Part shown: positions 8,038-15,905 of the stretch, piece after piece | Numbering within the stretch: position 1 is the first letter of the stretch | Layout of the letters: each line of letters opens with the position of its first letter | NCBI GenBank assembly: GCA_949288415.1 | Contig: CASEKE010000043.1 | Coordinates: forward strand, 1-55,163 | Source of the DNA: an uncultured Spirochaetales bacterium | GTDB lineage: Bacteria > Spirochaetota > Spirochaetia > Sphaerochaetales > Sphaerochaetaceae | Direction of reading: 5' to 3' | DNA length: 55,163 nt | Notes under the pieces: model-generated | What the model was told of the DNA's origin: nothing | What the model saw: only the letters and a program-made list of their open reading frames with translations | Database searches by the model: none | Made by a program: the position numbers and the translations under genes

Positions 8038-8376
8038 CAAGGAGAACGTATGGCAATGAAATTCGACGGTATTTTGCCCGTTATGTTTCCCTATGGAAAA
8101 TACAAAAAAGTATGTAACCTTTTCAAATTTGGTTGAAATGGCCTTGATGTCGATATTAATCGAGGTACTGAAAGGAATTAATGAAAAAATTTCCATCAAT
8201 TTTCAATCTCATTTGTCTAAATGTGTATTTTGTTATGCCATAAGGAATTAGCTTTCATTTATTCGGAAGTGTCGGAAAAGTGCCTTTTGCATACCGCTTA
8301 TCTATATCCTTGCAATGCAAAGAAATATCTAAAATCATCTTATATCGAAAGGTTAGTATTTTATATAAAAACAATA
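8038..8376. other. AT-rich intergenic stretch without a recognised gene
   Basis: About 340 bases, clearly more AT-rich than the neighbours. Short open frames on the plus strand (for example from 8221) lack a ribosome site and look like chance. I see no tRNA, repeat or terminator. It separates the minus-strand operon from the methionine leader. Confidence 0.5.
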
Positions 8377-8405
8377 TTTACAAAATATCGAAGTGATGTT
8401 ATATA
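8377..8405 (+). promoter_or_regulatory. Distal promoter for the metY leader
   Basis: TTTACA (8377-8382), a 17-nt spacer and TATATA (8400-8405). A transcript from about 8412 would give a 117-nt structured leader before the terminator at 8529. Confidence 0.6.
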
Positions 8406-8411
8406 GTAAGT

Positions 8412-8528
8412 AACGGCTTGAATGATGGAGAATCAGGTCGCCTAGATAGAGGGACTGCCGTAGTCGTTTTGGAGAGGTCCAAAGCGCAATTCGCAAAATG
8501 GTCGACACGGATTTGCCCTTATGCGATG
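8412..8528 (+). ncRNA. Structured leader RNA upstream of metY (candidate riboswitch or attenuator)
   Basis: Between the distal promoter and an intrinsic terminator lie about 117 nt with clear folding potential. The best element is a 9-bp stem (8465-8473 with 8478-8486, one U-G pair) capped by GAGG. GCAAA (8493-8497) can pair with TTTGC (8512-8516), and ACGGC (8413-8417) with GCCGT (8457-8461). The size and position, promoter-structure-terminator-methionine genes, are those of a transcriptional riboswitch. I looked for SAM-I, T-box and cobalamin consensus stretches and found only a fragment resembling SAM-I (GAGGGACTG), without its GCAACC. No open frame with a ribosome site is visible inside. 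The ligand, if any, is unknown. Confidence 0.4.
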
Positions 8529-8563
8529 CCCCGGTTTCCAAAGGAACTGGGGTTTTTATTTTT
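8529..8563 (+). terminator. Intrinsic terminator inside the metY leader
   Basis: A 10-bp stem (8529-8538 with 8543-8552) with CAAA loop is followed by TTTTTATTTTT (8553-8563). It stands about 57 nt before the metY start and after no gene, so it is a premature (attenuating) terminator. Confidence 0.8.
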
Positions 8564-8604
8564 CGCAAACTTTCGCTTCCATTGTCGATTTTTTCATCTC
8601 TAAG

Positions 8605-8613
8605 TGCTATTCT
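8605..8613 (+). promoter_or_regulatory. Extended -10 element directly before metY
   Basis: TGCTATTCT (8605-8613) is an extended -10 element ending six bases before the ATG at 8620, with no Shine-Dalgarno sequence between. It would initiate at or within a base of the start codon. The same GTGCTATTCT stands before ogt. Confidence 0.45.
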
Positions 8614-8619
8614 GCCCCC

Positions 8620-9879
8620 ATGAAGACAGCAACTAAATGCATACAGACCGGCTACGTGCCGAAGAACGGGGAGCCAAGGGTACTTCCGATATTCCAGTCG
8701 ACGACTTATGCCTACGACAGCTCGGAGGAGCTTGCCAAGCTCTTCGACCTGACGCAGGACGGGCACATGTATTCAAGGATATCCAATCCGACGGTCGCTG
8801 CAGTAGAGACCAAGGTCAACGCACTCGAAGGCGGAGTCGGCGCAATGATGACCTCGTCCGGACAGGCAGCGTCCCTTATATCGATTCTCAACATCACCGA
8901 ATCGGGCGACAACTTCCTGTGCTTCTCAAATCTCTACGGAGGCACCACAAACCTCTTCTCCGTCACGATGAAGAAGCTCGGCATAGAAGCGAGGTTCATC
9001 AACTACTCGATGAGCGACGACGAGATCAGGGCGCTTGCGGACGACAGGACCACCCTGCTCTTTGCGGAGACTCTTGCAAATCCTTCCCTCGAGATGCTCG
9101 ACATCAGGCGCTATGCCGATCTTGCGCACTCGCTTGGCATTCCTCTTGTCGTGGACAACACTTTCGCGACCCCGATCCTCTGCCGCCCGTTCGAATGGGG
9201 AGCAGACATCGTCGTGCACTCGACAAGCAAGTACATGGACGGACACGCGGAGGTAGTCGGAGGAATGATAATCGACAGCGGAAACTTCGACTGGAAGGAC
9301 TATCCGGGTCTCACAGAGCCGGATGAAAGCTACCACGGCATCGTGTACACCGAAAGCTTCGGCAAAGCCGCATACATCACGAAGTGCCGCACCCAGCTGA
9401 TGCGAGACTTCGGATCGACTCCTGAGGCCATCCCGGCATTCCTTCTCAACATGGGGCTCGAGACGCTGCACATCAGGATGCAGCGGCACAGCGAGAACGC
9501 CATGGCGGTCGCAAGGCACCTCAGCAAGCATCCGAAGGTCGCCTGGATAAACTATCCCGGTCTCGAAAGCGACAGATGGCATGCCCTGGCATCCAAGTAT
9601 CTGGAAGGAGGATACTCAGGCGTAATCTCATTCGGTACAGTCAACGGAAAGGAAGGTGCACAGCGCTTCATGGATTCCCTCAAGATGGCCAGGATCGTCG
9701 TACATGTCGCCGATCTCCGTACCTGTGTACTTCACCCTGCGTCGACCACGCACAGACAGCTCACCGACGAACAGCTGGAGAATGCGGGAATCAAGCCGGA
9801 ATTCATCCGTCTCAGCGTCGGGCTCGAGGACATCGAAGACATAATCTCGGACATCGACCAGGCGCTCGAGGAGGTCTGA
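8620..9879 (+). CDS. metY: O-acetylhomoserine sulfhydrylase (Cys/Met metabolism PLP enzyme)
   Basis: A 419-residue PLP enzyme of the gamma-family. It should make homocysteine from O-acetylhomoserine and sulfide in the cytoplasm. PLP contacts are visible: YSRISNPT near residue 51, the SSGQAA phosphate loop near 79-84, YGGT near 106, DNTFATP near 179-185, and the Schiff-base Lys at about 204 in [10 protein letters not shown]. The length and the SSKY-type GHAEVVGG continuation fit MetY rather than MetB. ATG 8620 is chosen although no Shine-Dalgarno sequence precedes it; the frame is open upstream to 8521, but that part contains the terminator. Its stop shares one base with the metA start (TGATG), so both are one translational unit. 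Methionine gamma-lyase is an alternative, less likely next to metA. Confidence 0.88.
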   Translation: MKTATKCIQTGYVPKNGEPRVLPIFQSTTYAYDSSEELAKLFDLTQDGHMYSRISNPTVAAVETKVNALEGGVGAMMTSSGQAASLISILNITESGDNFLCFSNLYGGTTNLFSVTMKKLGIEARFINYSMSDDEIRALADDRTTLLFAETLANPSLEMLDIRRYADLAHSLGIPLVVDNTFATPILCRPFEWGADIVVHSTSKYMDGHAEVVGGMIIDSGNFDWKDYPGLTEPDESYHGIVYTESFGKAAYITKCRTQLMRDFGSTPEAIPAFLLNMGLETLHIRMQRHSENAMAVARHLSKHPKVAWINYPGLESDRWHALASKYLEGGYSGVISFGTVNGKEGAQRFMDSLKMARIVVHVADLRTCVLHPASTTHRQLTDEQLENAGIKPEFIRLSVGLEDIEDIISDIDQALEEV

Positions 9880-10817
9880 TGCCGATAAGGATTCCAACCA
9901 ATCTGCCGGCGCGTAAGGTTCTCGAGAGCGAGAACATCTTCACGATGACCGAGGAAAGGGCCTACAGCCAGGACATCAGACCGCTGGAAATCGGCCTGCT
10001 GAACCTCATGCCCACGAAGGTCACGACAGAGACACAGCTCTCAAGGCTTCTCGGAAACACTCCGCTTCAGGTGCATCTGACGCTCGTGCAGGTAAGCTCG
10101 CACAAGGCAAAGAACACCAGCGAAGAGCACATGCTGGCCTTCTACGAGACCTTCGACGAAATAAAGGACCGATTCTTCGATGGCTTCATCATCACGGGTG
10201 CCCCCGTGGAGAAGATGGAGTTCGAGGAGGTCGAGTACTGGGACGAGCTATGTTCGATCATGGAATGGACGAAGACCCACGTGCACTCCACCTTCCACAT
10301 ATGCTGGGGTGCGCAGGCCGCCCTATACTACCATTTCGGCATTCCCAAGAAACCTCTGGAGAAAAAACTTTTCGGGGTTTTCAAGCACCGGGTGGACTAC
10401 TCCAACCCAATTCTGCTCAGAGGTTTCGACGACGAGTTCTGGGTTCCGCATTCACGCCATACGACCGTGGACATAGAGGACATAAGAAAAGAAAAGAGGC
10501 TCAAGCTTTTCTCATCCAGCGAGGAGGCGGGCGTCTATGCCATGGCTACGGACAAGGGCAAACAGATATTCATAACAGGTCACAGCGAATACGACAGGGA
10601 CACGCTGAAAATGGAATACCTGAGGGACATCAGCCAGGGAAAGGACATCGACATACCGAAAAACTACTTTCCGGACGACAATCCCGAGAGAATCCCTCAC
10701 ATGACCTGGAGAAGCCACGCCAATCTGCTTTATTCCAACTGGCTCAACTACTTCGTATACCAGACGACCCCGTACGACATCGACAGGATCTCGCGGGGAG
10801 AAAGCACGACATACTGA
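9879..10817 (+). CDS. metAA: Homoserine O-acetyltransferase, MetA type
   Basis: A 312-residue enzyme that acylates homoserine, the first committed step to methionine. The numbering follows characterised MetA proteins exactly: catalytic Cys142 in HICWGAQAA, His235 and Glu237 in TGHSEYD. Residue 111, in TGAPVE, is Glu; in this family Glu111 goes with acetyl-CoA and Gly111 with succinyl-CoA, so the product is predicted to be O-acetylhomoserine, the substrate of the MetY encoded directly upstream. That agreement between a specificity residue and the neighbouring gene makes both calls stronger. It overlaps metY by one base and no terminator with a U-tract follows. Confidence 0.95.
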   Translation: MPIRIPTNLPARKVLESENIFTMTEERAYSQDIRPLEIGLLNLMPTKVTTETQLSRLLGNTPLQVHLTLVQVSSHKAKNTSEEHMLAFYETFDEIKDRFFDGFIITGAPVEKMEFEEVEYWDELCSIMEWTKTHVHSTFHICWGAQAALYYHFGIPKKPLEKKLFGVFKHRVDYSNPILLRGFDDEFWVPHSRHTTVDIEDIRKEKRLKLFSSSEEAGVYAMATDKGKQIFITGHSEYDRDTLKMEYLRDISQGKDIDIPKNYFPDDNPERIPHMTWRSHANLLYSNWLNYFVYQTTPYDIDRISRGESTTY

Positions 10818-10867
10818 CAGGCGGAGGGGTAGTCCGCAAGCAGCGGCAGAACGCCCCTCGCCCGCTA

Positions 10868-10896
10868 TTGAACAAGCGCGCTTTTTCGTATATCAT
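10868..10896 (+). promoter_or_regulatory. Promoter of the rpsB operon
   Basis: TTGAAC (10868-10873), a 17-nt spacer and TATCAT (10891-10896), placing the start of the mRNA near 10903. Confidence 0.55.
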
Positions 10897-10902
10897 CAGA
10901 GT

Positions 10903-10993
10903 CACTGTGCTTCGCGCAGAATTTCCGCCCGTACGGGTGAGATACAGTGTAGGAGGATGGAAAATATCCATCCGCGCGTTATGGAGGATTACT
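10903..10993 (+). promoter_or_regulatory. Structured 5' leader of rpsB
   Basis: The roughly 90-nt leader can form a multibranch structure: CACTGT (10903-10908) pairs with ACAGTG (10944-10949), enclosing two small hairpins, one on CCCGTACGGG; then GGATGGA (10955-10961) pairs with TCCATCC (10967-10973). Ribosomal protein S2 represses its own operon through such leaders in other bacteria, so autoregulation is a reasonable inference, but I cannot match a described rpsB leader consensus. Confidence 0.4.
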
Positions 10994-11812
10994 ATGGCAG
11001 TAGTAACCATGAAGAGCCTGCTTGAGTCAGGCGTACACTTCGGACATCAGACCAAGAGATGGAATCCGAAGATGGCTCGTTTCATCTTTACTGAGAGAAA
11101 CGGAATTCACATCATCGACCTGCAGAAGACGAGCGCTTGCATCGTCGAGGCATACGAGGCTGTAAGAGCCCAGGTCAAGAACGGCAAGCAGATCCTTTTC
11201 GTAGGCACCAAGAAGCAGGCCCAGCAGGCCATCGAGGAAGAGGCCAAGAGATGCGGCATGCCCTACGTCTCCAACCGCTGGCTCGGAGGAATGCTTACAA
11301 ACTTCACCACAATCAAGAAGAGCATCGCAAAGCTCAAGAAGATCGAGAGAATGGAAGCCGACGGTACATTCGAGTCCCTCACAAAGAAGGAAGTCGCTCT
11401 TCTCACGAAGCAGAAGGCAAAGCTCGACAAGAACCTCGGCGGAATCAAGGACATGAAGGAGCTCCCCGGAGCACTTTTCATCATAGATACAAAGAAGGAA
11501 GCCACTGCAGTCGCAGAAGCCAAGAGGCTCGGCATCCCAATCATCGCAGTTGTCGACACTAACTGCGACCCCACGGACATCGACTACCCGATCCCGGGCA
11601 ACGACGACGCCATCAGAGCGATCAGCCTCTTCGTCGAGATCATCGCCAACGCAGTCATCGACGCAGACAGCGAGGCTGGAATCCAGATCATCGAGAGCCT
11701 TGACGAGGAAGAGGAGATCGCATCCTCCCCGATCGAGGACAAGGACAAGGAAGTCGAGATCGAGGACTTCGCCAACTACGTTCCCGAAGAGAACGAAGAA
11801 GACAAGGAGTGA
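10994..11812 (+). CDS. rpsB: 30S ribosomal protein S2
   Basis: A 272-residue ribosomal protein. The N-terminus has the standard [19 protein letters not shown] followed by [11 protein letters not shown]; the centre has FVGTKKQAQ and [26 protein letters not shown] and the [13 protein letters not shown] strand follow. After the core there is an unusually acidic tail of about 40 residues ([15 protein letters not shown]). S2 binds late to the 30S subunit near S1's site. ATG 10994 is preceded by GGAGG. First gene of the translation operon; tsf starts 4 nt after its stop. Confidence 0.97.
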   Translation: MAVVTMKSLLESGVHFGHQTKRWNPKMARFIFTERNGIHIIDLQKTSACIVEAYEAVRAQVKNGKQILFVGTKKQAQQAIEEEAKRCGMPYVSNRWLGGMLTNFTTIKKSIAKLKKIERMEADGTFESLTKKEVALLTKQKAKLDKNLGGIKDMKELPGALFIIDTKKEATAVAEAKRLGIPIIAVVDTNCDPTDIDYPIPGNDDAIRAISLFVEIIANAVIDADSEAGIQIIESLDEEEEIASSPIEDKDKEVEIEDFANYVPEENEEDKE

Positions 11813-11816
11813 TTCT

Positions 11817-12665
11817 ATGGCAAACATCAGCGCAGCAGACGTAAAGAAGCTCAGAGATGTGACCGGAGCCGGAATGATGGACTGCAAGAAGGCCCTCACC
11901 CAGGCTGACGGAGACTTCGCACAGGCCGAGAAGATCCTCAAGGAGATGGGCCTTGCGGCAGTCGCGAAGAGACAGGACAGAGCGACGGAGAACGGAAGAG
12001 TATTCGTCAAGGCCGAGGGCCACAAGGCTGTTCTTCTCTCTCTTTCCTGCGAGACCGATTTCGTCGCCAAGAACGACGACTTCAAGAAACTCGGTGAGGA
12101 CATGTGCGACGTGATTCTCAAGAAGGGATACACAGAGGTCAACGACGAGCTCAAGGGCATGGTCGACGGTCTCATCGCAATCATCAAGGAAAACATGAAC
12201 ATCGCACGCCTCCAGGTCGTCGATGTTGCGGACTATGCGGCAACATATGTACACGGCGAAGGCGCTGTCGCGGTACTCGTCAGCTTCTCATCCGACAAGA
12301 GCGAGATCTTCGAGAACGACGACGTGAAGGAGCTCTGCCACGACCTTGCACTCCACGCAGCCGCATACAAGCCGCAGTACCTCAACGACAAGGCTGTCGA
12401 GAAGAGCTACGAGGACGAGCAGCTCTCCATCTTCACTGCCCAGGTAGCGGCCGACGAGAAGCTTGCTTCCAAGCCCGAGAAGGTCAAGGAGGGAATCATC
12501 CGCGGAAAGCTTTCCAAGCTCTACAAGGAAATCTGCTTCGAGGACCAGGCTTTCGTCAAGGACGATACCAAGAGCGTCAAGCAGGTATGCCAGGAGATGG
12601 GAAAGAAGTACGGCGCCAAGCTTGAGATTTCTTCCTACGTCGTTTTCCAGGCCGGACTCAACTAA
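11817..12665 (+). CDS. tsf: Elongation factor Ts
   Basis: A 282-residue nucleotide-exchange factor for EF-Tu. The N-terminal UBA-like part reads VKKLRDVTGAGMMDCKKAL, and the core signature is SCETDFVAKNDDF, containing the TDFV residues that touch EF-Tu. The length matches the E. coli protein (283). It follows rpsB by 4 nt and is followed by frr at 11 nt with a strong AGGAGG, so all three are co-expressed. Confidence 0.97.
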   Translation: MANISAADVKKLRDVTGAGMMDCKKALTQADGDFAQAEKILKEMGLAAVAKRQDRATENGRVFVKAEGHKAVLLSLSCETDFVAKNDDFKKLGEDMCDVILKKGYTEVNDELKGMVDGLIAIIKENMNIARLQVVDVADYAATYVHGEGAVAVLVSFSSDKSEIFENDDVKELCHDLALHAAAYKPQYLNDKAVEKSYEDEQLSIFTAQVAADEKLASKPEKVKEGIIRGKLSKLYKEICFEDQAFVKDDTKSVKQVCQEMGKKYGAKLEISSYVVFQAGLN

Positions 12666-12676
12666 GGAGGTCCCAC

Positions 12677-13234
12677 ATGCTCGAAAGCGTACTTGACAAC
12701 TGCGAAAAGAGGATGAACAAGTGCATCCAGAGCCTGAGCGCCGATTACCAGAACCTCAGGACTGGAAGAGCGAATGCTTCTCTCTTCGAGAAGCTCACCG
12801 TCGACTACTACGGTGCCCCCACCCCGCTCAACCAGGTTGCTTCGATCTCCGTTCCTGAGGCACGCCTTGTGGTGATCCAGCCCTGGGACAAGAGCGTTCT
12901 TCCTCTTATCGAGAAAGCGATCCAGAAGTCCGAGCTCGGACTCAATCCGAACAACGACGGAAAGCTCATCAGAGTGAACTTCCCCGCTCTCACCGAGCAG
13001 AGGAGAAAAGAGCTTGCCAAGAGCGCGAAGCAGACAGCTGAGGGCGCCAAGGTCGCCATCCGCAACGTCCGCAGAGACGCTATCGACGAGCTCAAGAAGC
13101 TCCAGAAGTCGAGCGAGATCAGCGAGGACGAGCAGAAGGACGGAGAGACGAAAGTCCAGAAGCTCACGGACAACGCCATTGCCGAGGTTGCAAAGATCGC
13201 CGAGGCGAAAGAAAAAGAGATCATGGAGATATGA
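12677..13234 (+). CDS. frr: Ribosome recycling factor
   Basis: A 185-residue factor that, with EF-G, splits the post-termination ribosome. Family landmarks are LRTGRANASLFEKLTVDYYG, PLNQVASISVPE, LVVIQPWDKS and the helical hairpin RVNFPALTEQRRKELAK. The length is exactly the usual 185. Between its stop and the next gene there is a strong hairpin (13242-13265). Confidence 0.97.
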   Translation: MLESVLDNCEKRMNKCIQSLSADYQNLRTGRANASLFEKLTVDYYGAPTPLNQVASISVPEARLVVIQPWDKSVLPLIEKAIQKSELGLNPNNDGKLIRVNFPALTEQRRKELAKSAKQTAEGAKVAIRNVRRDAIDELKKLQKSSEISEDEQKDGETKVQKLTDNAIAEVAKIAEAKEKEIMEI

Positions 13235-13241
13235 TCGCGTA

Positions 13242-13265
13242 CTCCCACCTCTTCGGGGGTGGGAG
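13242..13265 (+). promoter_or_regulatory. UUCG-capped hairpin between frr and uppS
   Basis: A 10-bp GC-rich stem (13242-13251 with 13256-13265, one U-G pair) closed by the C-UUCG-G tetraloop, without a U-tract. It splits the translation genes from the envelope/isoprenoid genes in the same operon and could be a partial or factor-dependent terminator or an mRNA-stabilising structure. Confidence 0.6.
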
Positions 13266-13291
13266 CATTCGTATAATGCCGGGGAGGGGAA

Positions 13292-13978
13292 ATGGCAAAG
13301 GAACTCGTACACCTTGCGATCATCATGGACGGCAACGGCCGATGGGCCAAGAGCAAGGGACTGCCGCGCACGGCAGGTCATCTGCAGGGTCTCAAGGCGC
13401 TCAAGAAGGTCGTCCAGGGTTGCATCGACAACGGCATAAGATACCTTACGGTATACTGCTTCTCTACAGAGAACTGGAAAAGACCAGAAGCTGAGGTCAA
13501 CTATCTCATGACCCTCTTCACGAACAAGGTCTACGGAGAAATAAGGGCGCTGAACGAAATGGGCGTCGCCATAAGACTTCTCGGCAACAGGGAGGGTCTT
13601 CCTCCCGAGGCGCTCAGGAACCTCGACAAGGCCGTGGATGAGAGCGCCGCCAACGACAAGCTCGTTCTTCAGCTTGCGATAAACTACGGCGGGTACGACG
13701 AGATATGCAGGGCAGTGAATGCCCTCGTCGCGGAGGGAGTTACCCAGGTAACGCCCGAACTTATCAGGAGCAAGTTTGACAACCCGGATATTCCTGTAGT
13801 AGACTTTATAGTCAGGAGCGCGGGAGAAGTAAGGCTTTCCAATTTTCTTCTGTTCGATTCGGCATATGCGGAACTAGGCTTTTACGACGAATACTGGCCG
13901 GACTGGGATGAGACGATGATTGAAAGGATCAAGAAGGACTACAGCTCCAGAGTCAGGCGCTTCGGAGGTTTGGTTTGA
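13292..13978 (+). CDS. uppS: Isoprenyl (undecaprenyl) diphosphate synthase
   Basis: A 228-residue cis-prenyltransferase that builds undecaprenyl diphosphate, the cell-wall lipid carrier. Motifs are in order: AIIMDGNGRWAKSKG (catalytic Asp and the diphosphate-binding Gly-Asn-Gly-Arg), GHLQGLKAL, YCFSTENWKRP, LQLAINYGGYDEI and, near the C-terminus, DFIVRSAGEVRLSNFLLFDSAYAE. In most family members the last block reads RTSGE-x-R-hydrophobic-S-N-F; here RSAGE, a mild change. It is followed by cdsA with a 4-nt overlap (TTGA). Confidence 0.95.
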   Translation: MAKELVHLAIIMDGNGRWAKSKGLPRTAGHLQGLKALKKVVQGCIDNGIRYLTVYCFSTENWKRPEAEVNYLMTLFTNKVYGEIRALNEMGVAIRLLGNREGLPPEALRNLDKAVDESAANDKLVLQLAINYGGYDEICRAVNALVAEGVTQVTPELIRSKFDNPDIPVVDFIVRSAGEVRLSNFLLFDSAYAELGFYDEYWPDWDETMIERIKKDYSSRVRRFGGLV

Positions 13979-14814
13979 CGTCCCTAGCAAAAAGAATAAC
14001 AACCGCAGTGGTGGCTTTGCCGCTGCTTTTCATAGTAATCTTCTTCCTGCCGCAGATGAACCATCTGGCATTCGCATGCGTCGCGATCGTGGCATGCCTT
14101 TTCGGCGTGATCGAGATGAACGACATGGTCGGCAGGAAAGGCAAGGTCAGCAGGGTCACATACCTTGCTCCCCTTCTGATGCTGTTCCACTTCATAGTAC
14201 TGTACAACGACCTTCCGCGCACGTTCACCTACTATCTGTTCGTGCTTCTTGCCGCGATGGTGATGATTATACAGATCTTCAAAGGAGAAGCGGACGGATT
14301 CGAGACCAGCATAGACATCGCCTCGAGATCGCTTCTCGTCCTGGTATACCCGGGACTGCTCTCGACGTTCCTCATCGACCTGCTGTTCCTTGAGCATTCG
14401 ACGTCGCACATACTGCTCTTTCTTGCCCTCGTCTTCGGAAGCGACACATTCGCCTACTTTTCGGGAATGGCCTTCGGGCGCAACAACAAGGGAGTTGTCA
14501 AGGTAAGTCCGAACAAGAGCGTCGCAGGATTCGTCGGCGGCACGTTGATTCCCGGTTTTCTTGGCCTCGGAGCGTTCATGATCTGGCCCGAGATATTCGG
14601 CAGCGGAGCACTCGGAGGCTTCATCCTGGGCTTCGTTACCGCGGTCGCGGGAACGCTTGGCGACCTGCTCGAATCGACGATCAAGAGAAGCGCAGGAGTC
14701 AAGGACAGCGGATTCATCATCCCCGGTCGCGGAGGAATCCTCGATTCCATCGACTCGCTCCTCGTCGCTTGCCCGTTCTTCATAATGGTGCTGAAGCTGA
14801 TGGAGGCCGCATGA
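13975..14814 (+). CDS. cdsA: Phosphatidate cytidylyltransferase
   Basis: A 279-residue integral membrane enzyme making CDP-diacylglycerol from phosphatidate and CTP. It has about eight hydrophobic helices and, near the C-terminus, the family block STIKRSAGVKD, GFIIPGRGGILD, SIDS. In the usual signature the glycine pair is preceded by His and the Asp followed by Arg (GHGG-x-x-DR-x-D); here these are Arg and Ser. SPNKSVAGFVGG, another conserved segment, is intact. The start is TTG, overlapping the uppS stop in TTGA. It ends in ATGA shared with dxr. Confidence 0.92.
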   Translation: MTSLAKRITTAVVALPLLFIVIFFLPQMNHLAFACVAIVACLFGVIEMNDMVGRKGKVSRVTYLAPLLMLFHFIVLYNDLPRTFTYYLFVLLAAMVMIIQIFKGEADGFETSIDIASRSLLVLVYPGLLSTFLIDLLFLEHSTSHILLFLALVFGSDTFAYFSGMAFGRNNKGVVKVSPNKSVAGFVGGTLIPGFLGLGAFMIWPEIFGSGALGGFILGFVTAVAGTLGDLLESTIKRSAGVKDSGFIIPGRGGILDSIDSLLVACPFFIMVLKLMEAA

Positions 14815-15905
14815 GACGGATCGTGATCCTCGGAGCCACCGGTTCGATCGGTGGGACCTGCATAAAGGCCATAAGGGAGCATAAGCTCCCGCTTTTTGTA
14901 TCTGGAGTGGTCGCGAATTCCTCCCCTGCGCTCGAGAGCATAGCGGCGGAGTTCTCCTGCCCGTTTCTGTACATGCGGAATCACGACGGAAACGATCTGA
15001 GAAATTTCCTTTCCTCCATCGATGCGGACATAGTTCTCAACGGCATAGCCGGCTCCTCGGGACTTGAGGCCACGCTCACGGCACTCGATCTCGGATTCGA
15101 CGTGGCGCTTGCGAACAAGGAATCGATCGTCCTCGGCGGCGAATACCTCTTCTCGTTCGCATCCGAGAAAGGGCGCAGGATAATCCCCGTGGACAGCGAG
15201 CATTCGTGCCTGTATTCGCTCATCAACGCGTTCGACAACGTCAGCAGGCTAATAATAACCGCTTCAGGCGGACCGTTCTACGAAAGGAAGGATACGAGTC
15301 ATGTAACGCTCGAGGAGGCTCTGGCCCACCCTACCTGGAAGATGGGAAGAAAGATCACGATCGACAGCGCCACGCTCGCAAACAAGGGTCTGGAAGTCAT
15401 CGAGGCTGGATATCTCTTCGGCTTCGAGGCAAAAAACATATCGGTGACGGTACATCGACAGTCCGTCGTCCATTCTATCGTCCAGCTCGGGAACGGCGCG
15501 TACTATGCCCAGCTCACGCCGCCGGACATGACGCTGCCGATCGTAAGCGCACTCGCCGACGGCAAAATCGAGCTGAAGGACATAGTGCGTCCTCTCGACT
15601 TCGGCAATCTCACCCTGACATTCGGCCCATGGAGCAAGGAACAGTTCCCGCTTCTCGATGCGGCCTACAAGGCGCTTGAGAAGCGCCATGGCTACCCCAT
15701 CCTATTCAACATGTCGAACGAGGTCGCAGTGAACGCGTTCCTCGACGGCAGGATCGCATTCGACGACATCGCACGCGTGGTTCTGAAGTGCATGGACGAG
15801 GATTTCATGGTCCCTGTCAGGAACTACGAGGATACGAAGGCTTTGATGGCAAGGGCCGTGGAGAAGGCCGATGGACTTGTTGCAGCTATCGACAATTCTC
15901 GTTAA
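14811..15905 (+). CDS. dxr: 1-deoxy-D-xylulose 5-phosphate reductoisomerase
   Basis: A 364-residue NADPH enzyme, second step of the methylerythritol phosphate route to isoprenoids. The N-terminus has the ILGATGSIGG nucleotide loop; ANKESIVLGG and PVDSEHS contain the metal-binding Asp and Glu; ITASGGPF is the flexible loop edge; WKMGRKITIDSATLANKGLE supplies further substrate ligands, and NMSNEVAVNAF closes the site. ATG 14811 overlaps the cdsA stop by 4 nt. The longer upstream frame is rejected since it lies inside cdsA. It feeds the prenyl precursors used by uppS in the same operon. Confidence 0.97.
   Translation: MRRIVILGATGSIGGTCIKAIREHKLPLFVSGVVANSSPALESIAAEFSCPFLYMRNHDGNDLRNFLSSIDADIVLNGIAGSSGLEATLTALDLGFDVALANKESIVLGGEYLFSFASEKGRRIIPVDSEHSCLYSLINAFDNVSRLIITASGGPFYERKDTSHVTLEEALAHPTWKMGRKITIDSATLANKGLEVIEAGYLFGFEAKNISVTVHRQSVVHSIVQLGNGAYYAQLTPPDMTLPIVSALADGKIELKDIVRPLDFGNLTLTFGPWSKEQFPLLDAAYKALEKRHGYPILFNMSNEVAVNAFLDGRIAFDDIARVVLKCMDEDFMVPVRNYEDTKALMARAVEKADGLVAAIDNSR

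Noticed and set aside
8221..8406. Open frame of about 60 codons in the AT-rich gap before the methionine leader
   Set aside because: No ribosome site, odd composition, and its end overlaps the best promoter of the leader.
8412..8528. SAM-I riboswitch
   Set aside because: Only a short GAGGGACTG-like match; the GCAACC core, kink-turn and P1 closing stem are not found.
8418..8603. Open frame across the metY leader that might be a leader peptide
   Set aside because: It runs through the terminator, has no ribosome site and no run of methionine codons.
10957..11020. Short upstream open frame in the rpsB leader starting at the ATG after AGGAGG
   Set aside because: AGGAGG directly abuts this ATG with no spacing, so initiation there is unlikely.
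12808..13371. Long minus-strand frames opposite tsf, frr and uppS (also opposite rpsB and GH38)
   Set aside because: They mirror the codon bias of the true genes on the other strand, with no ribosome sites or recognisable domains.
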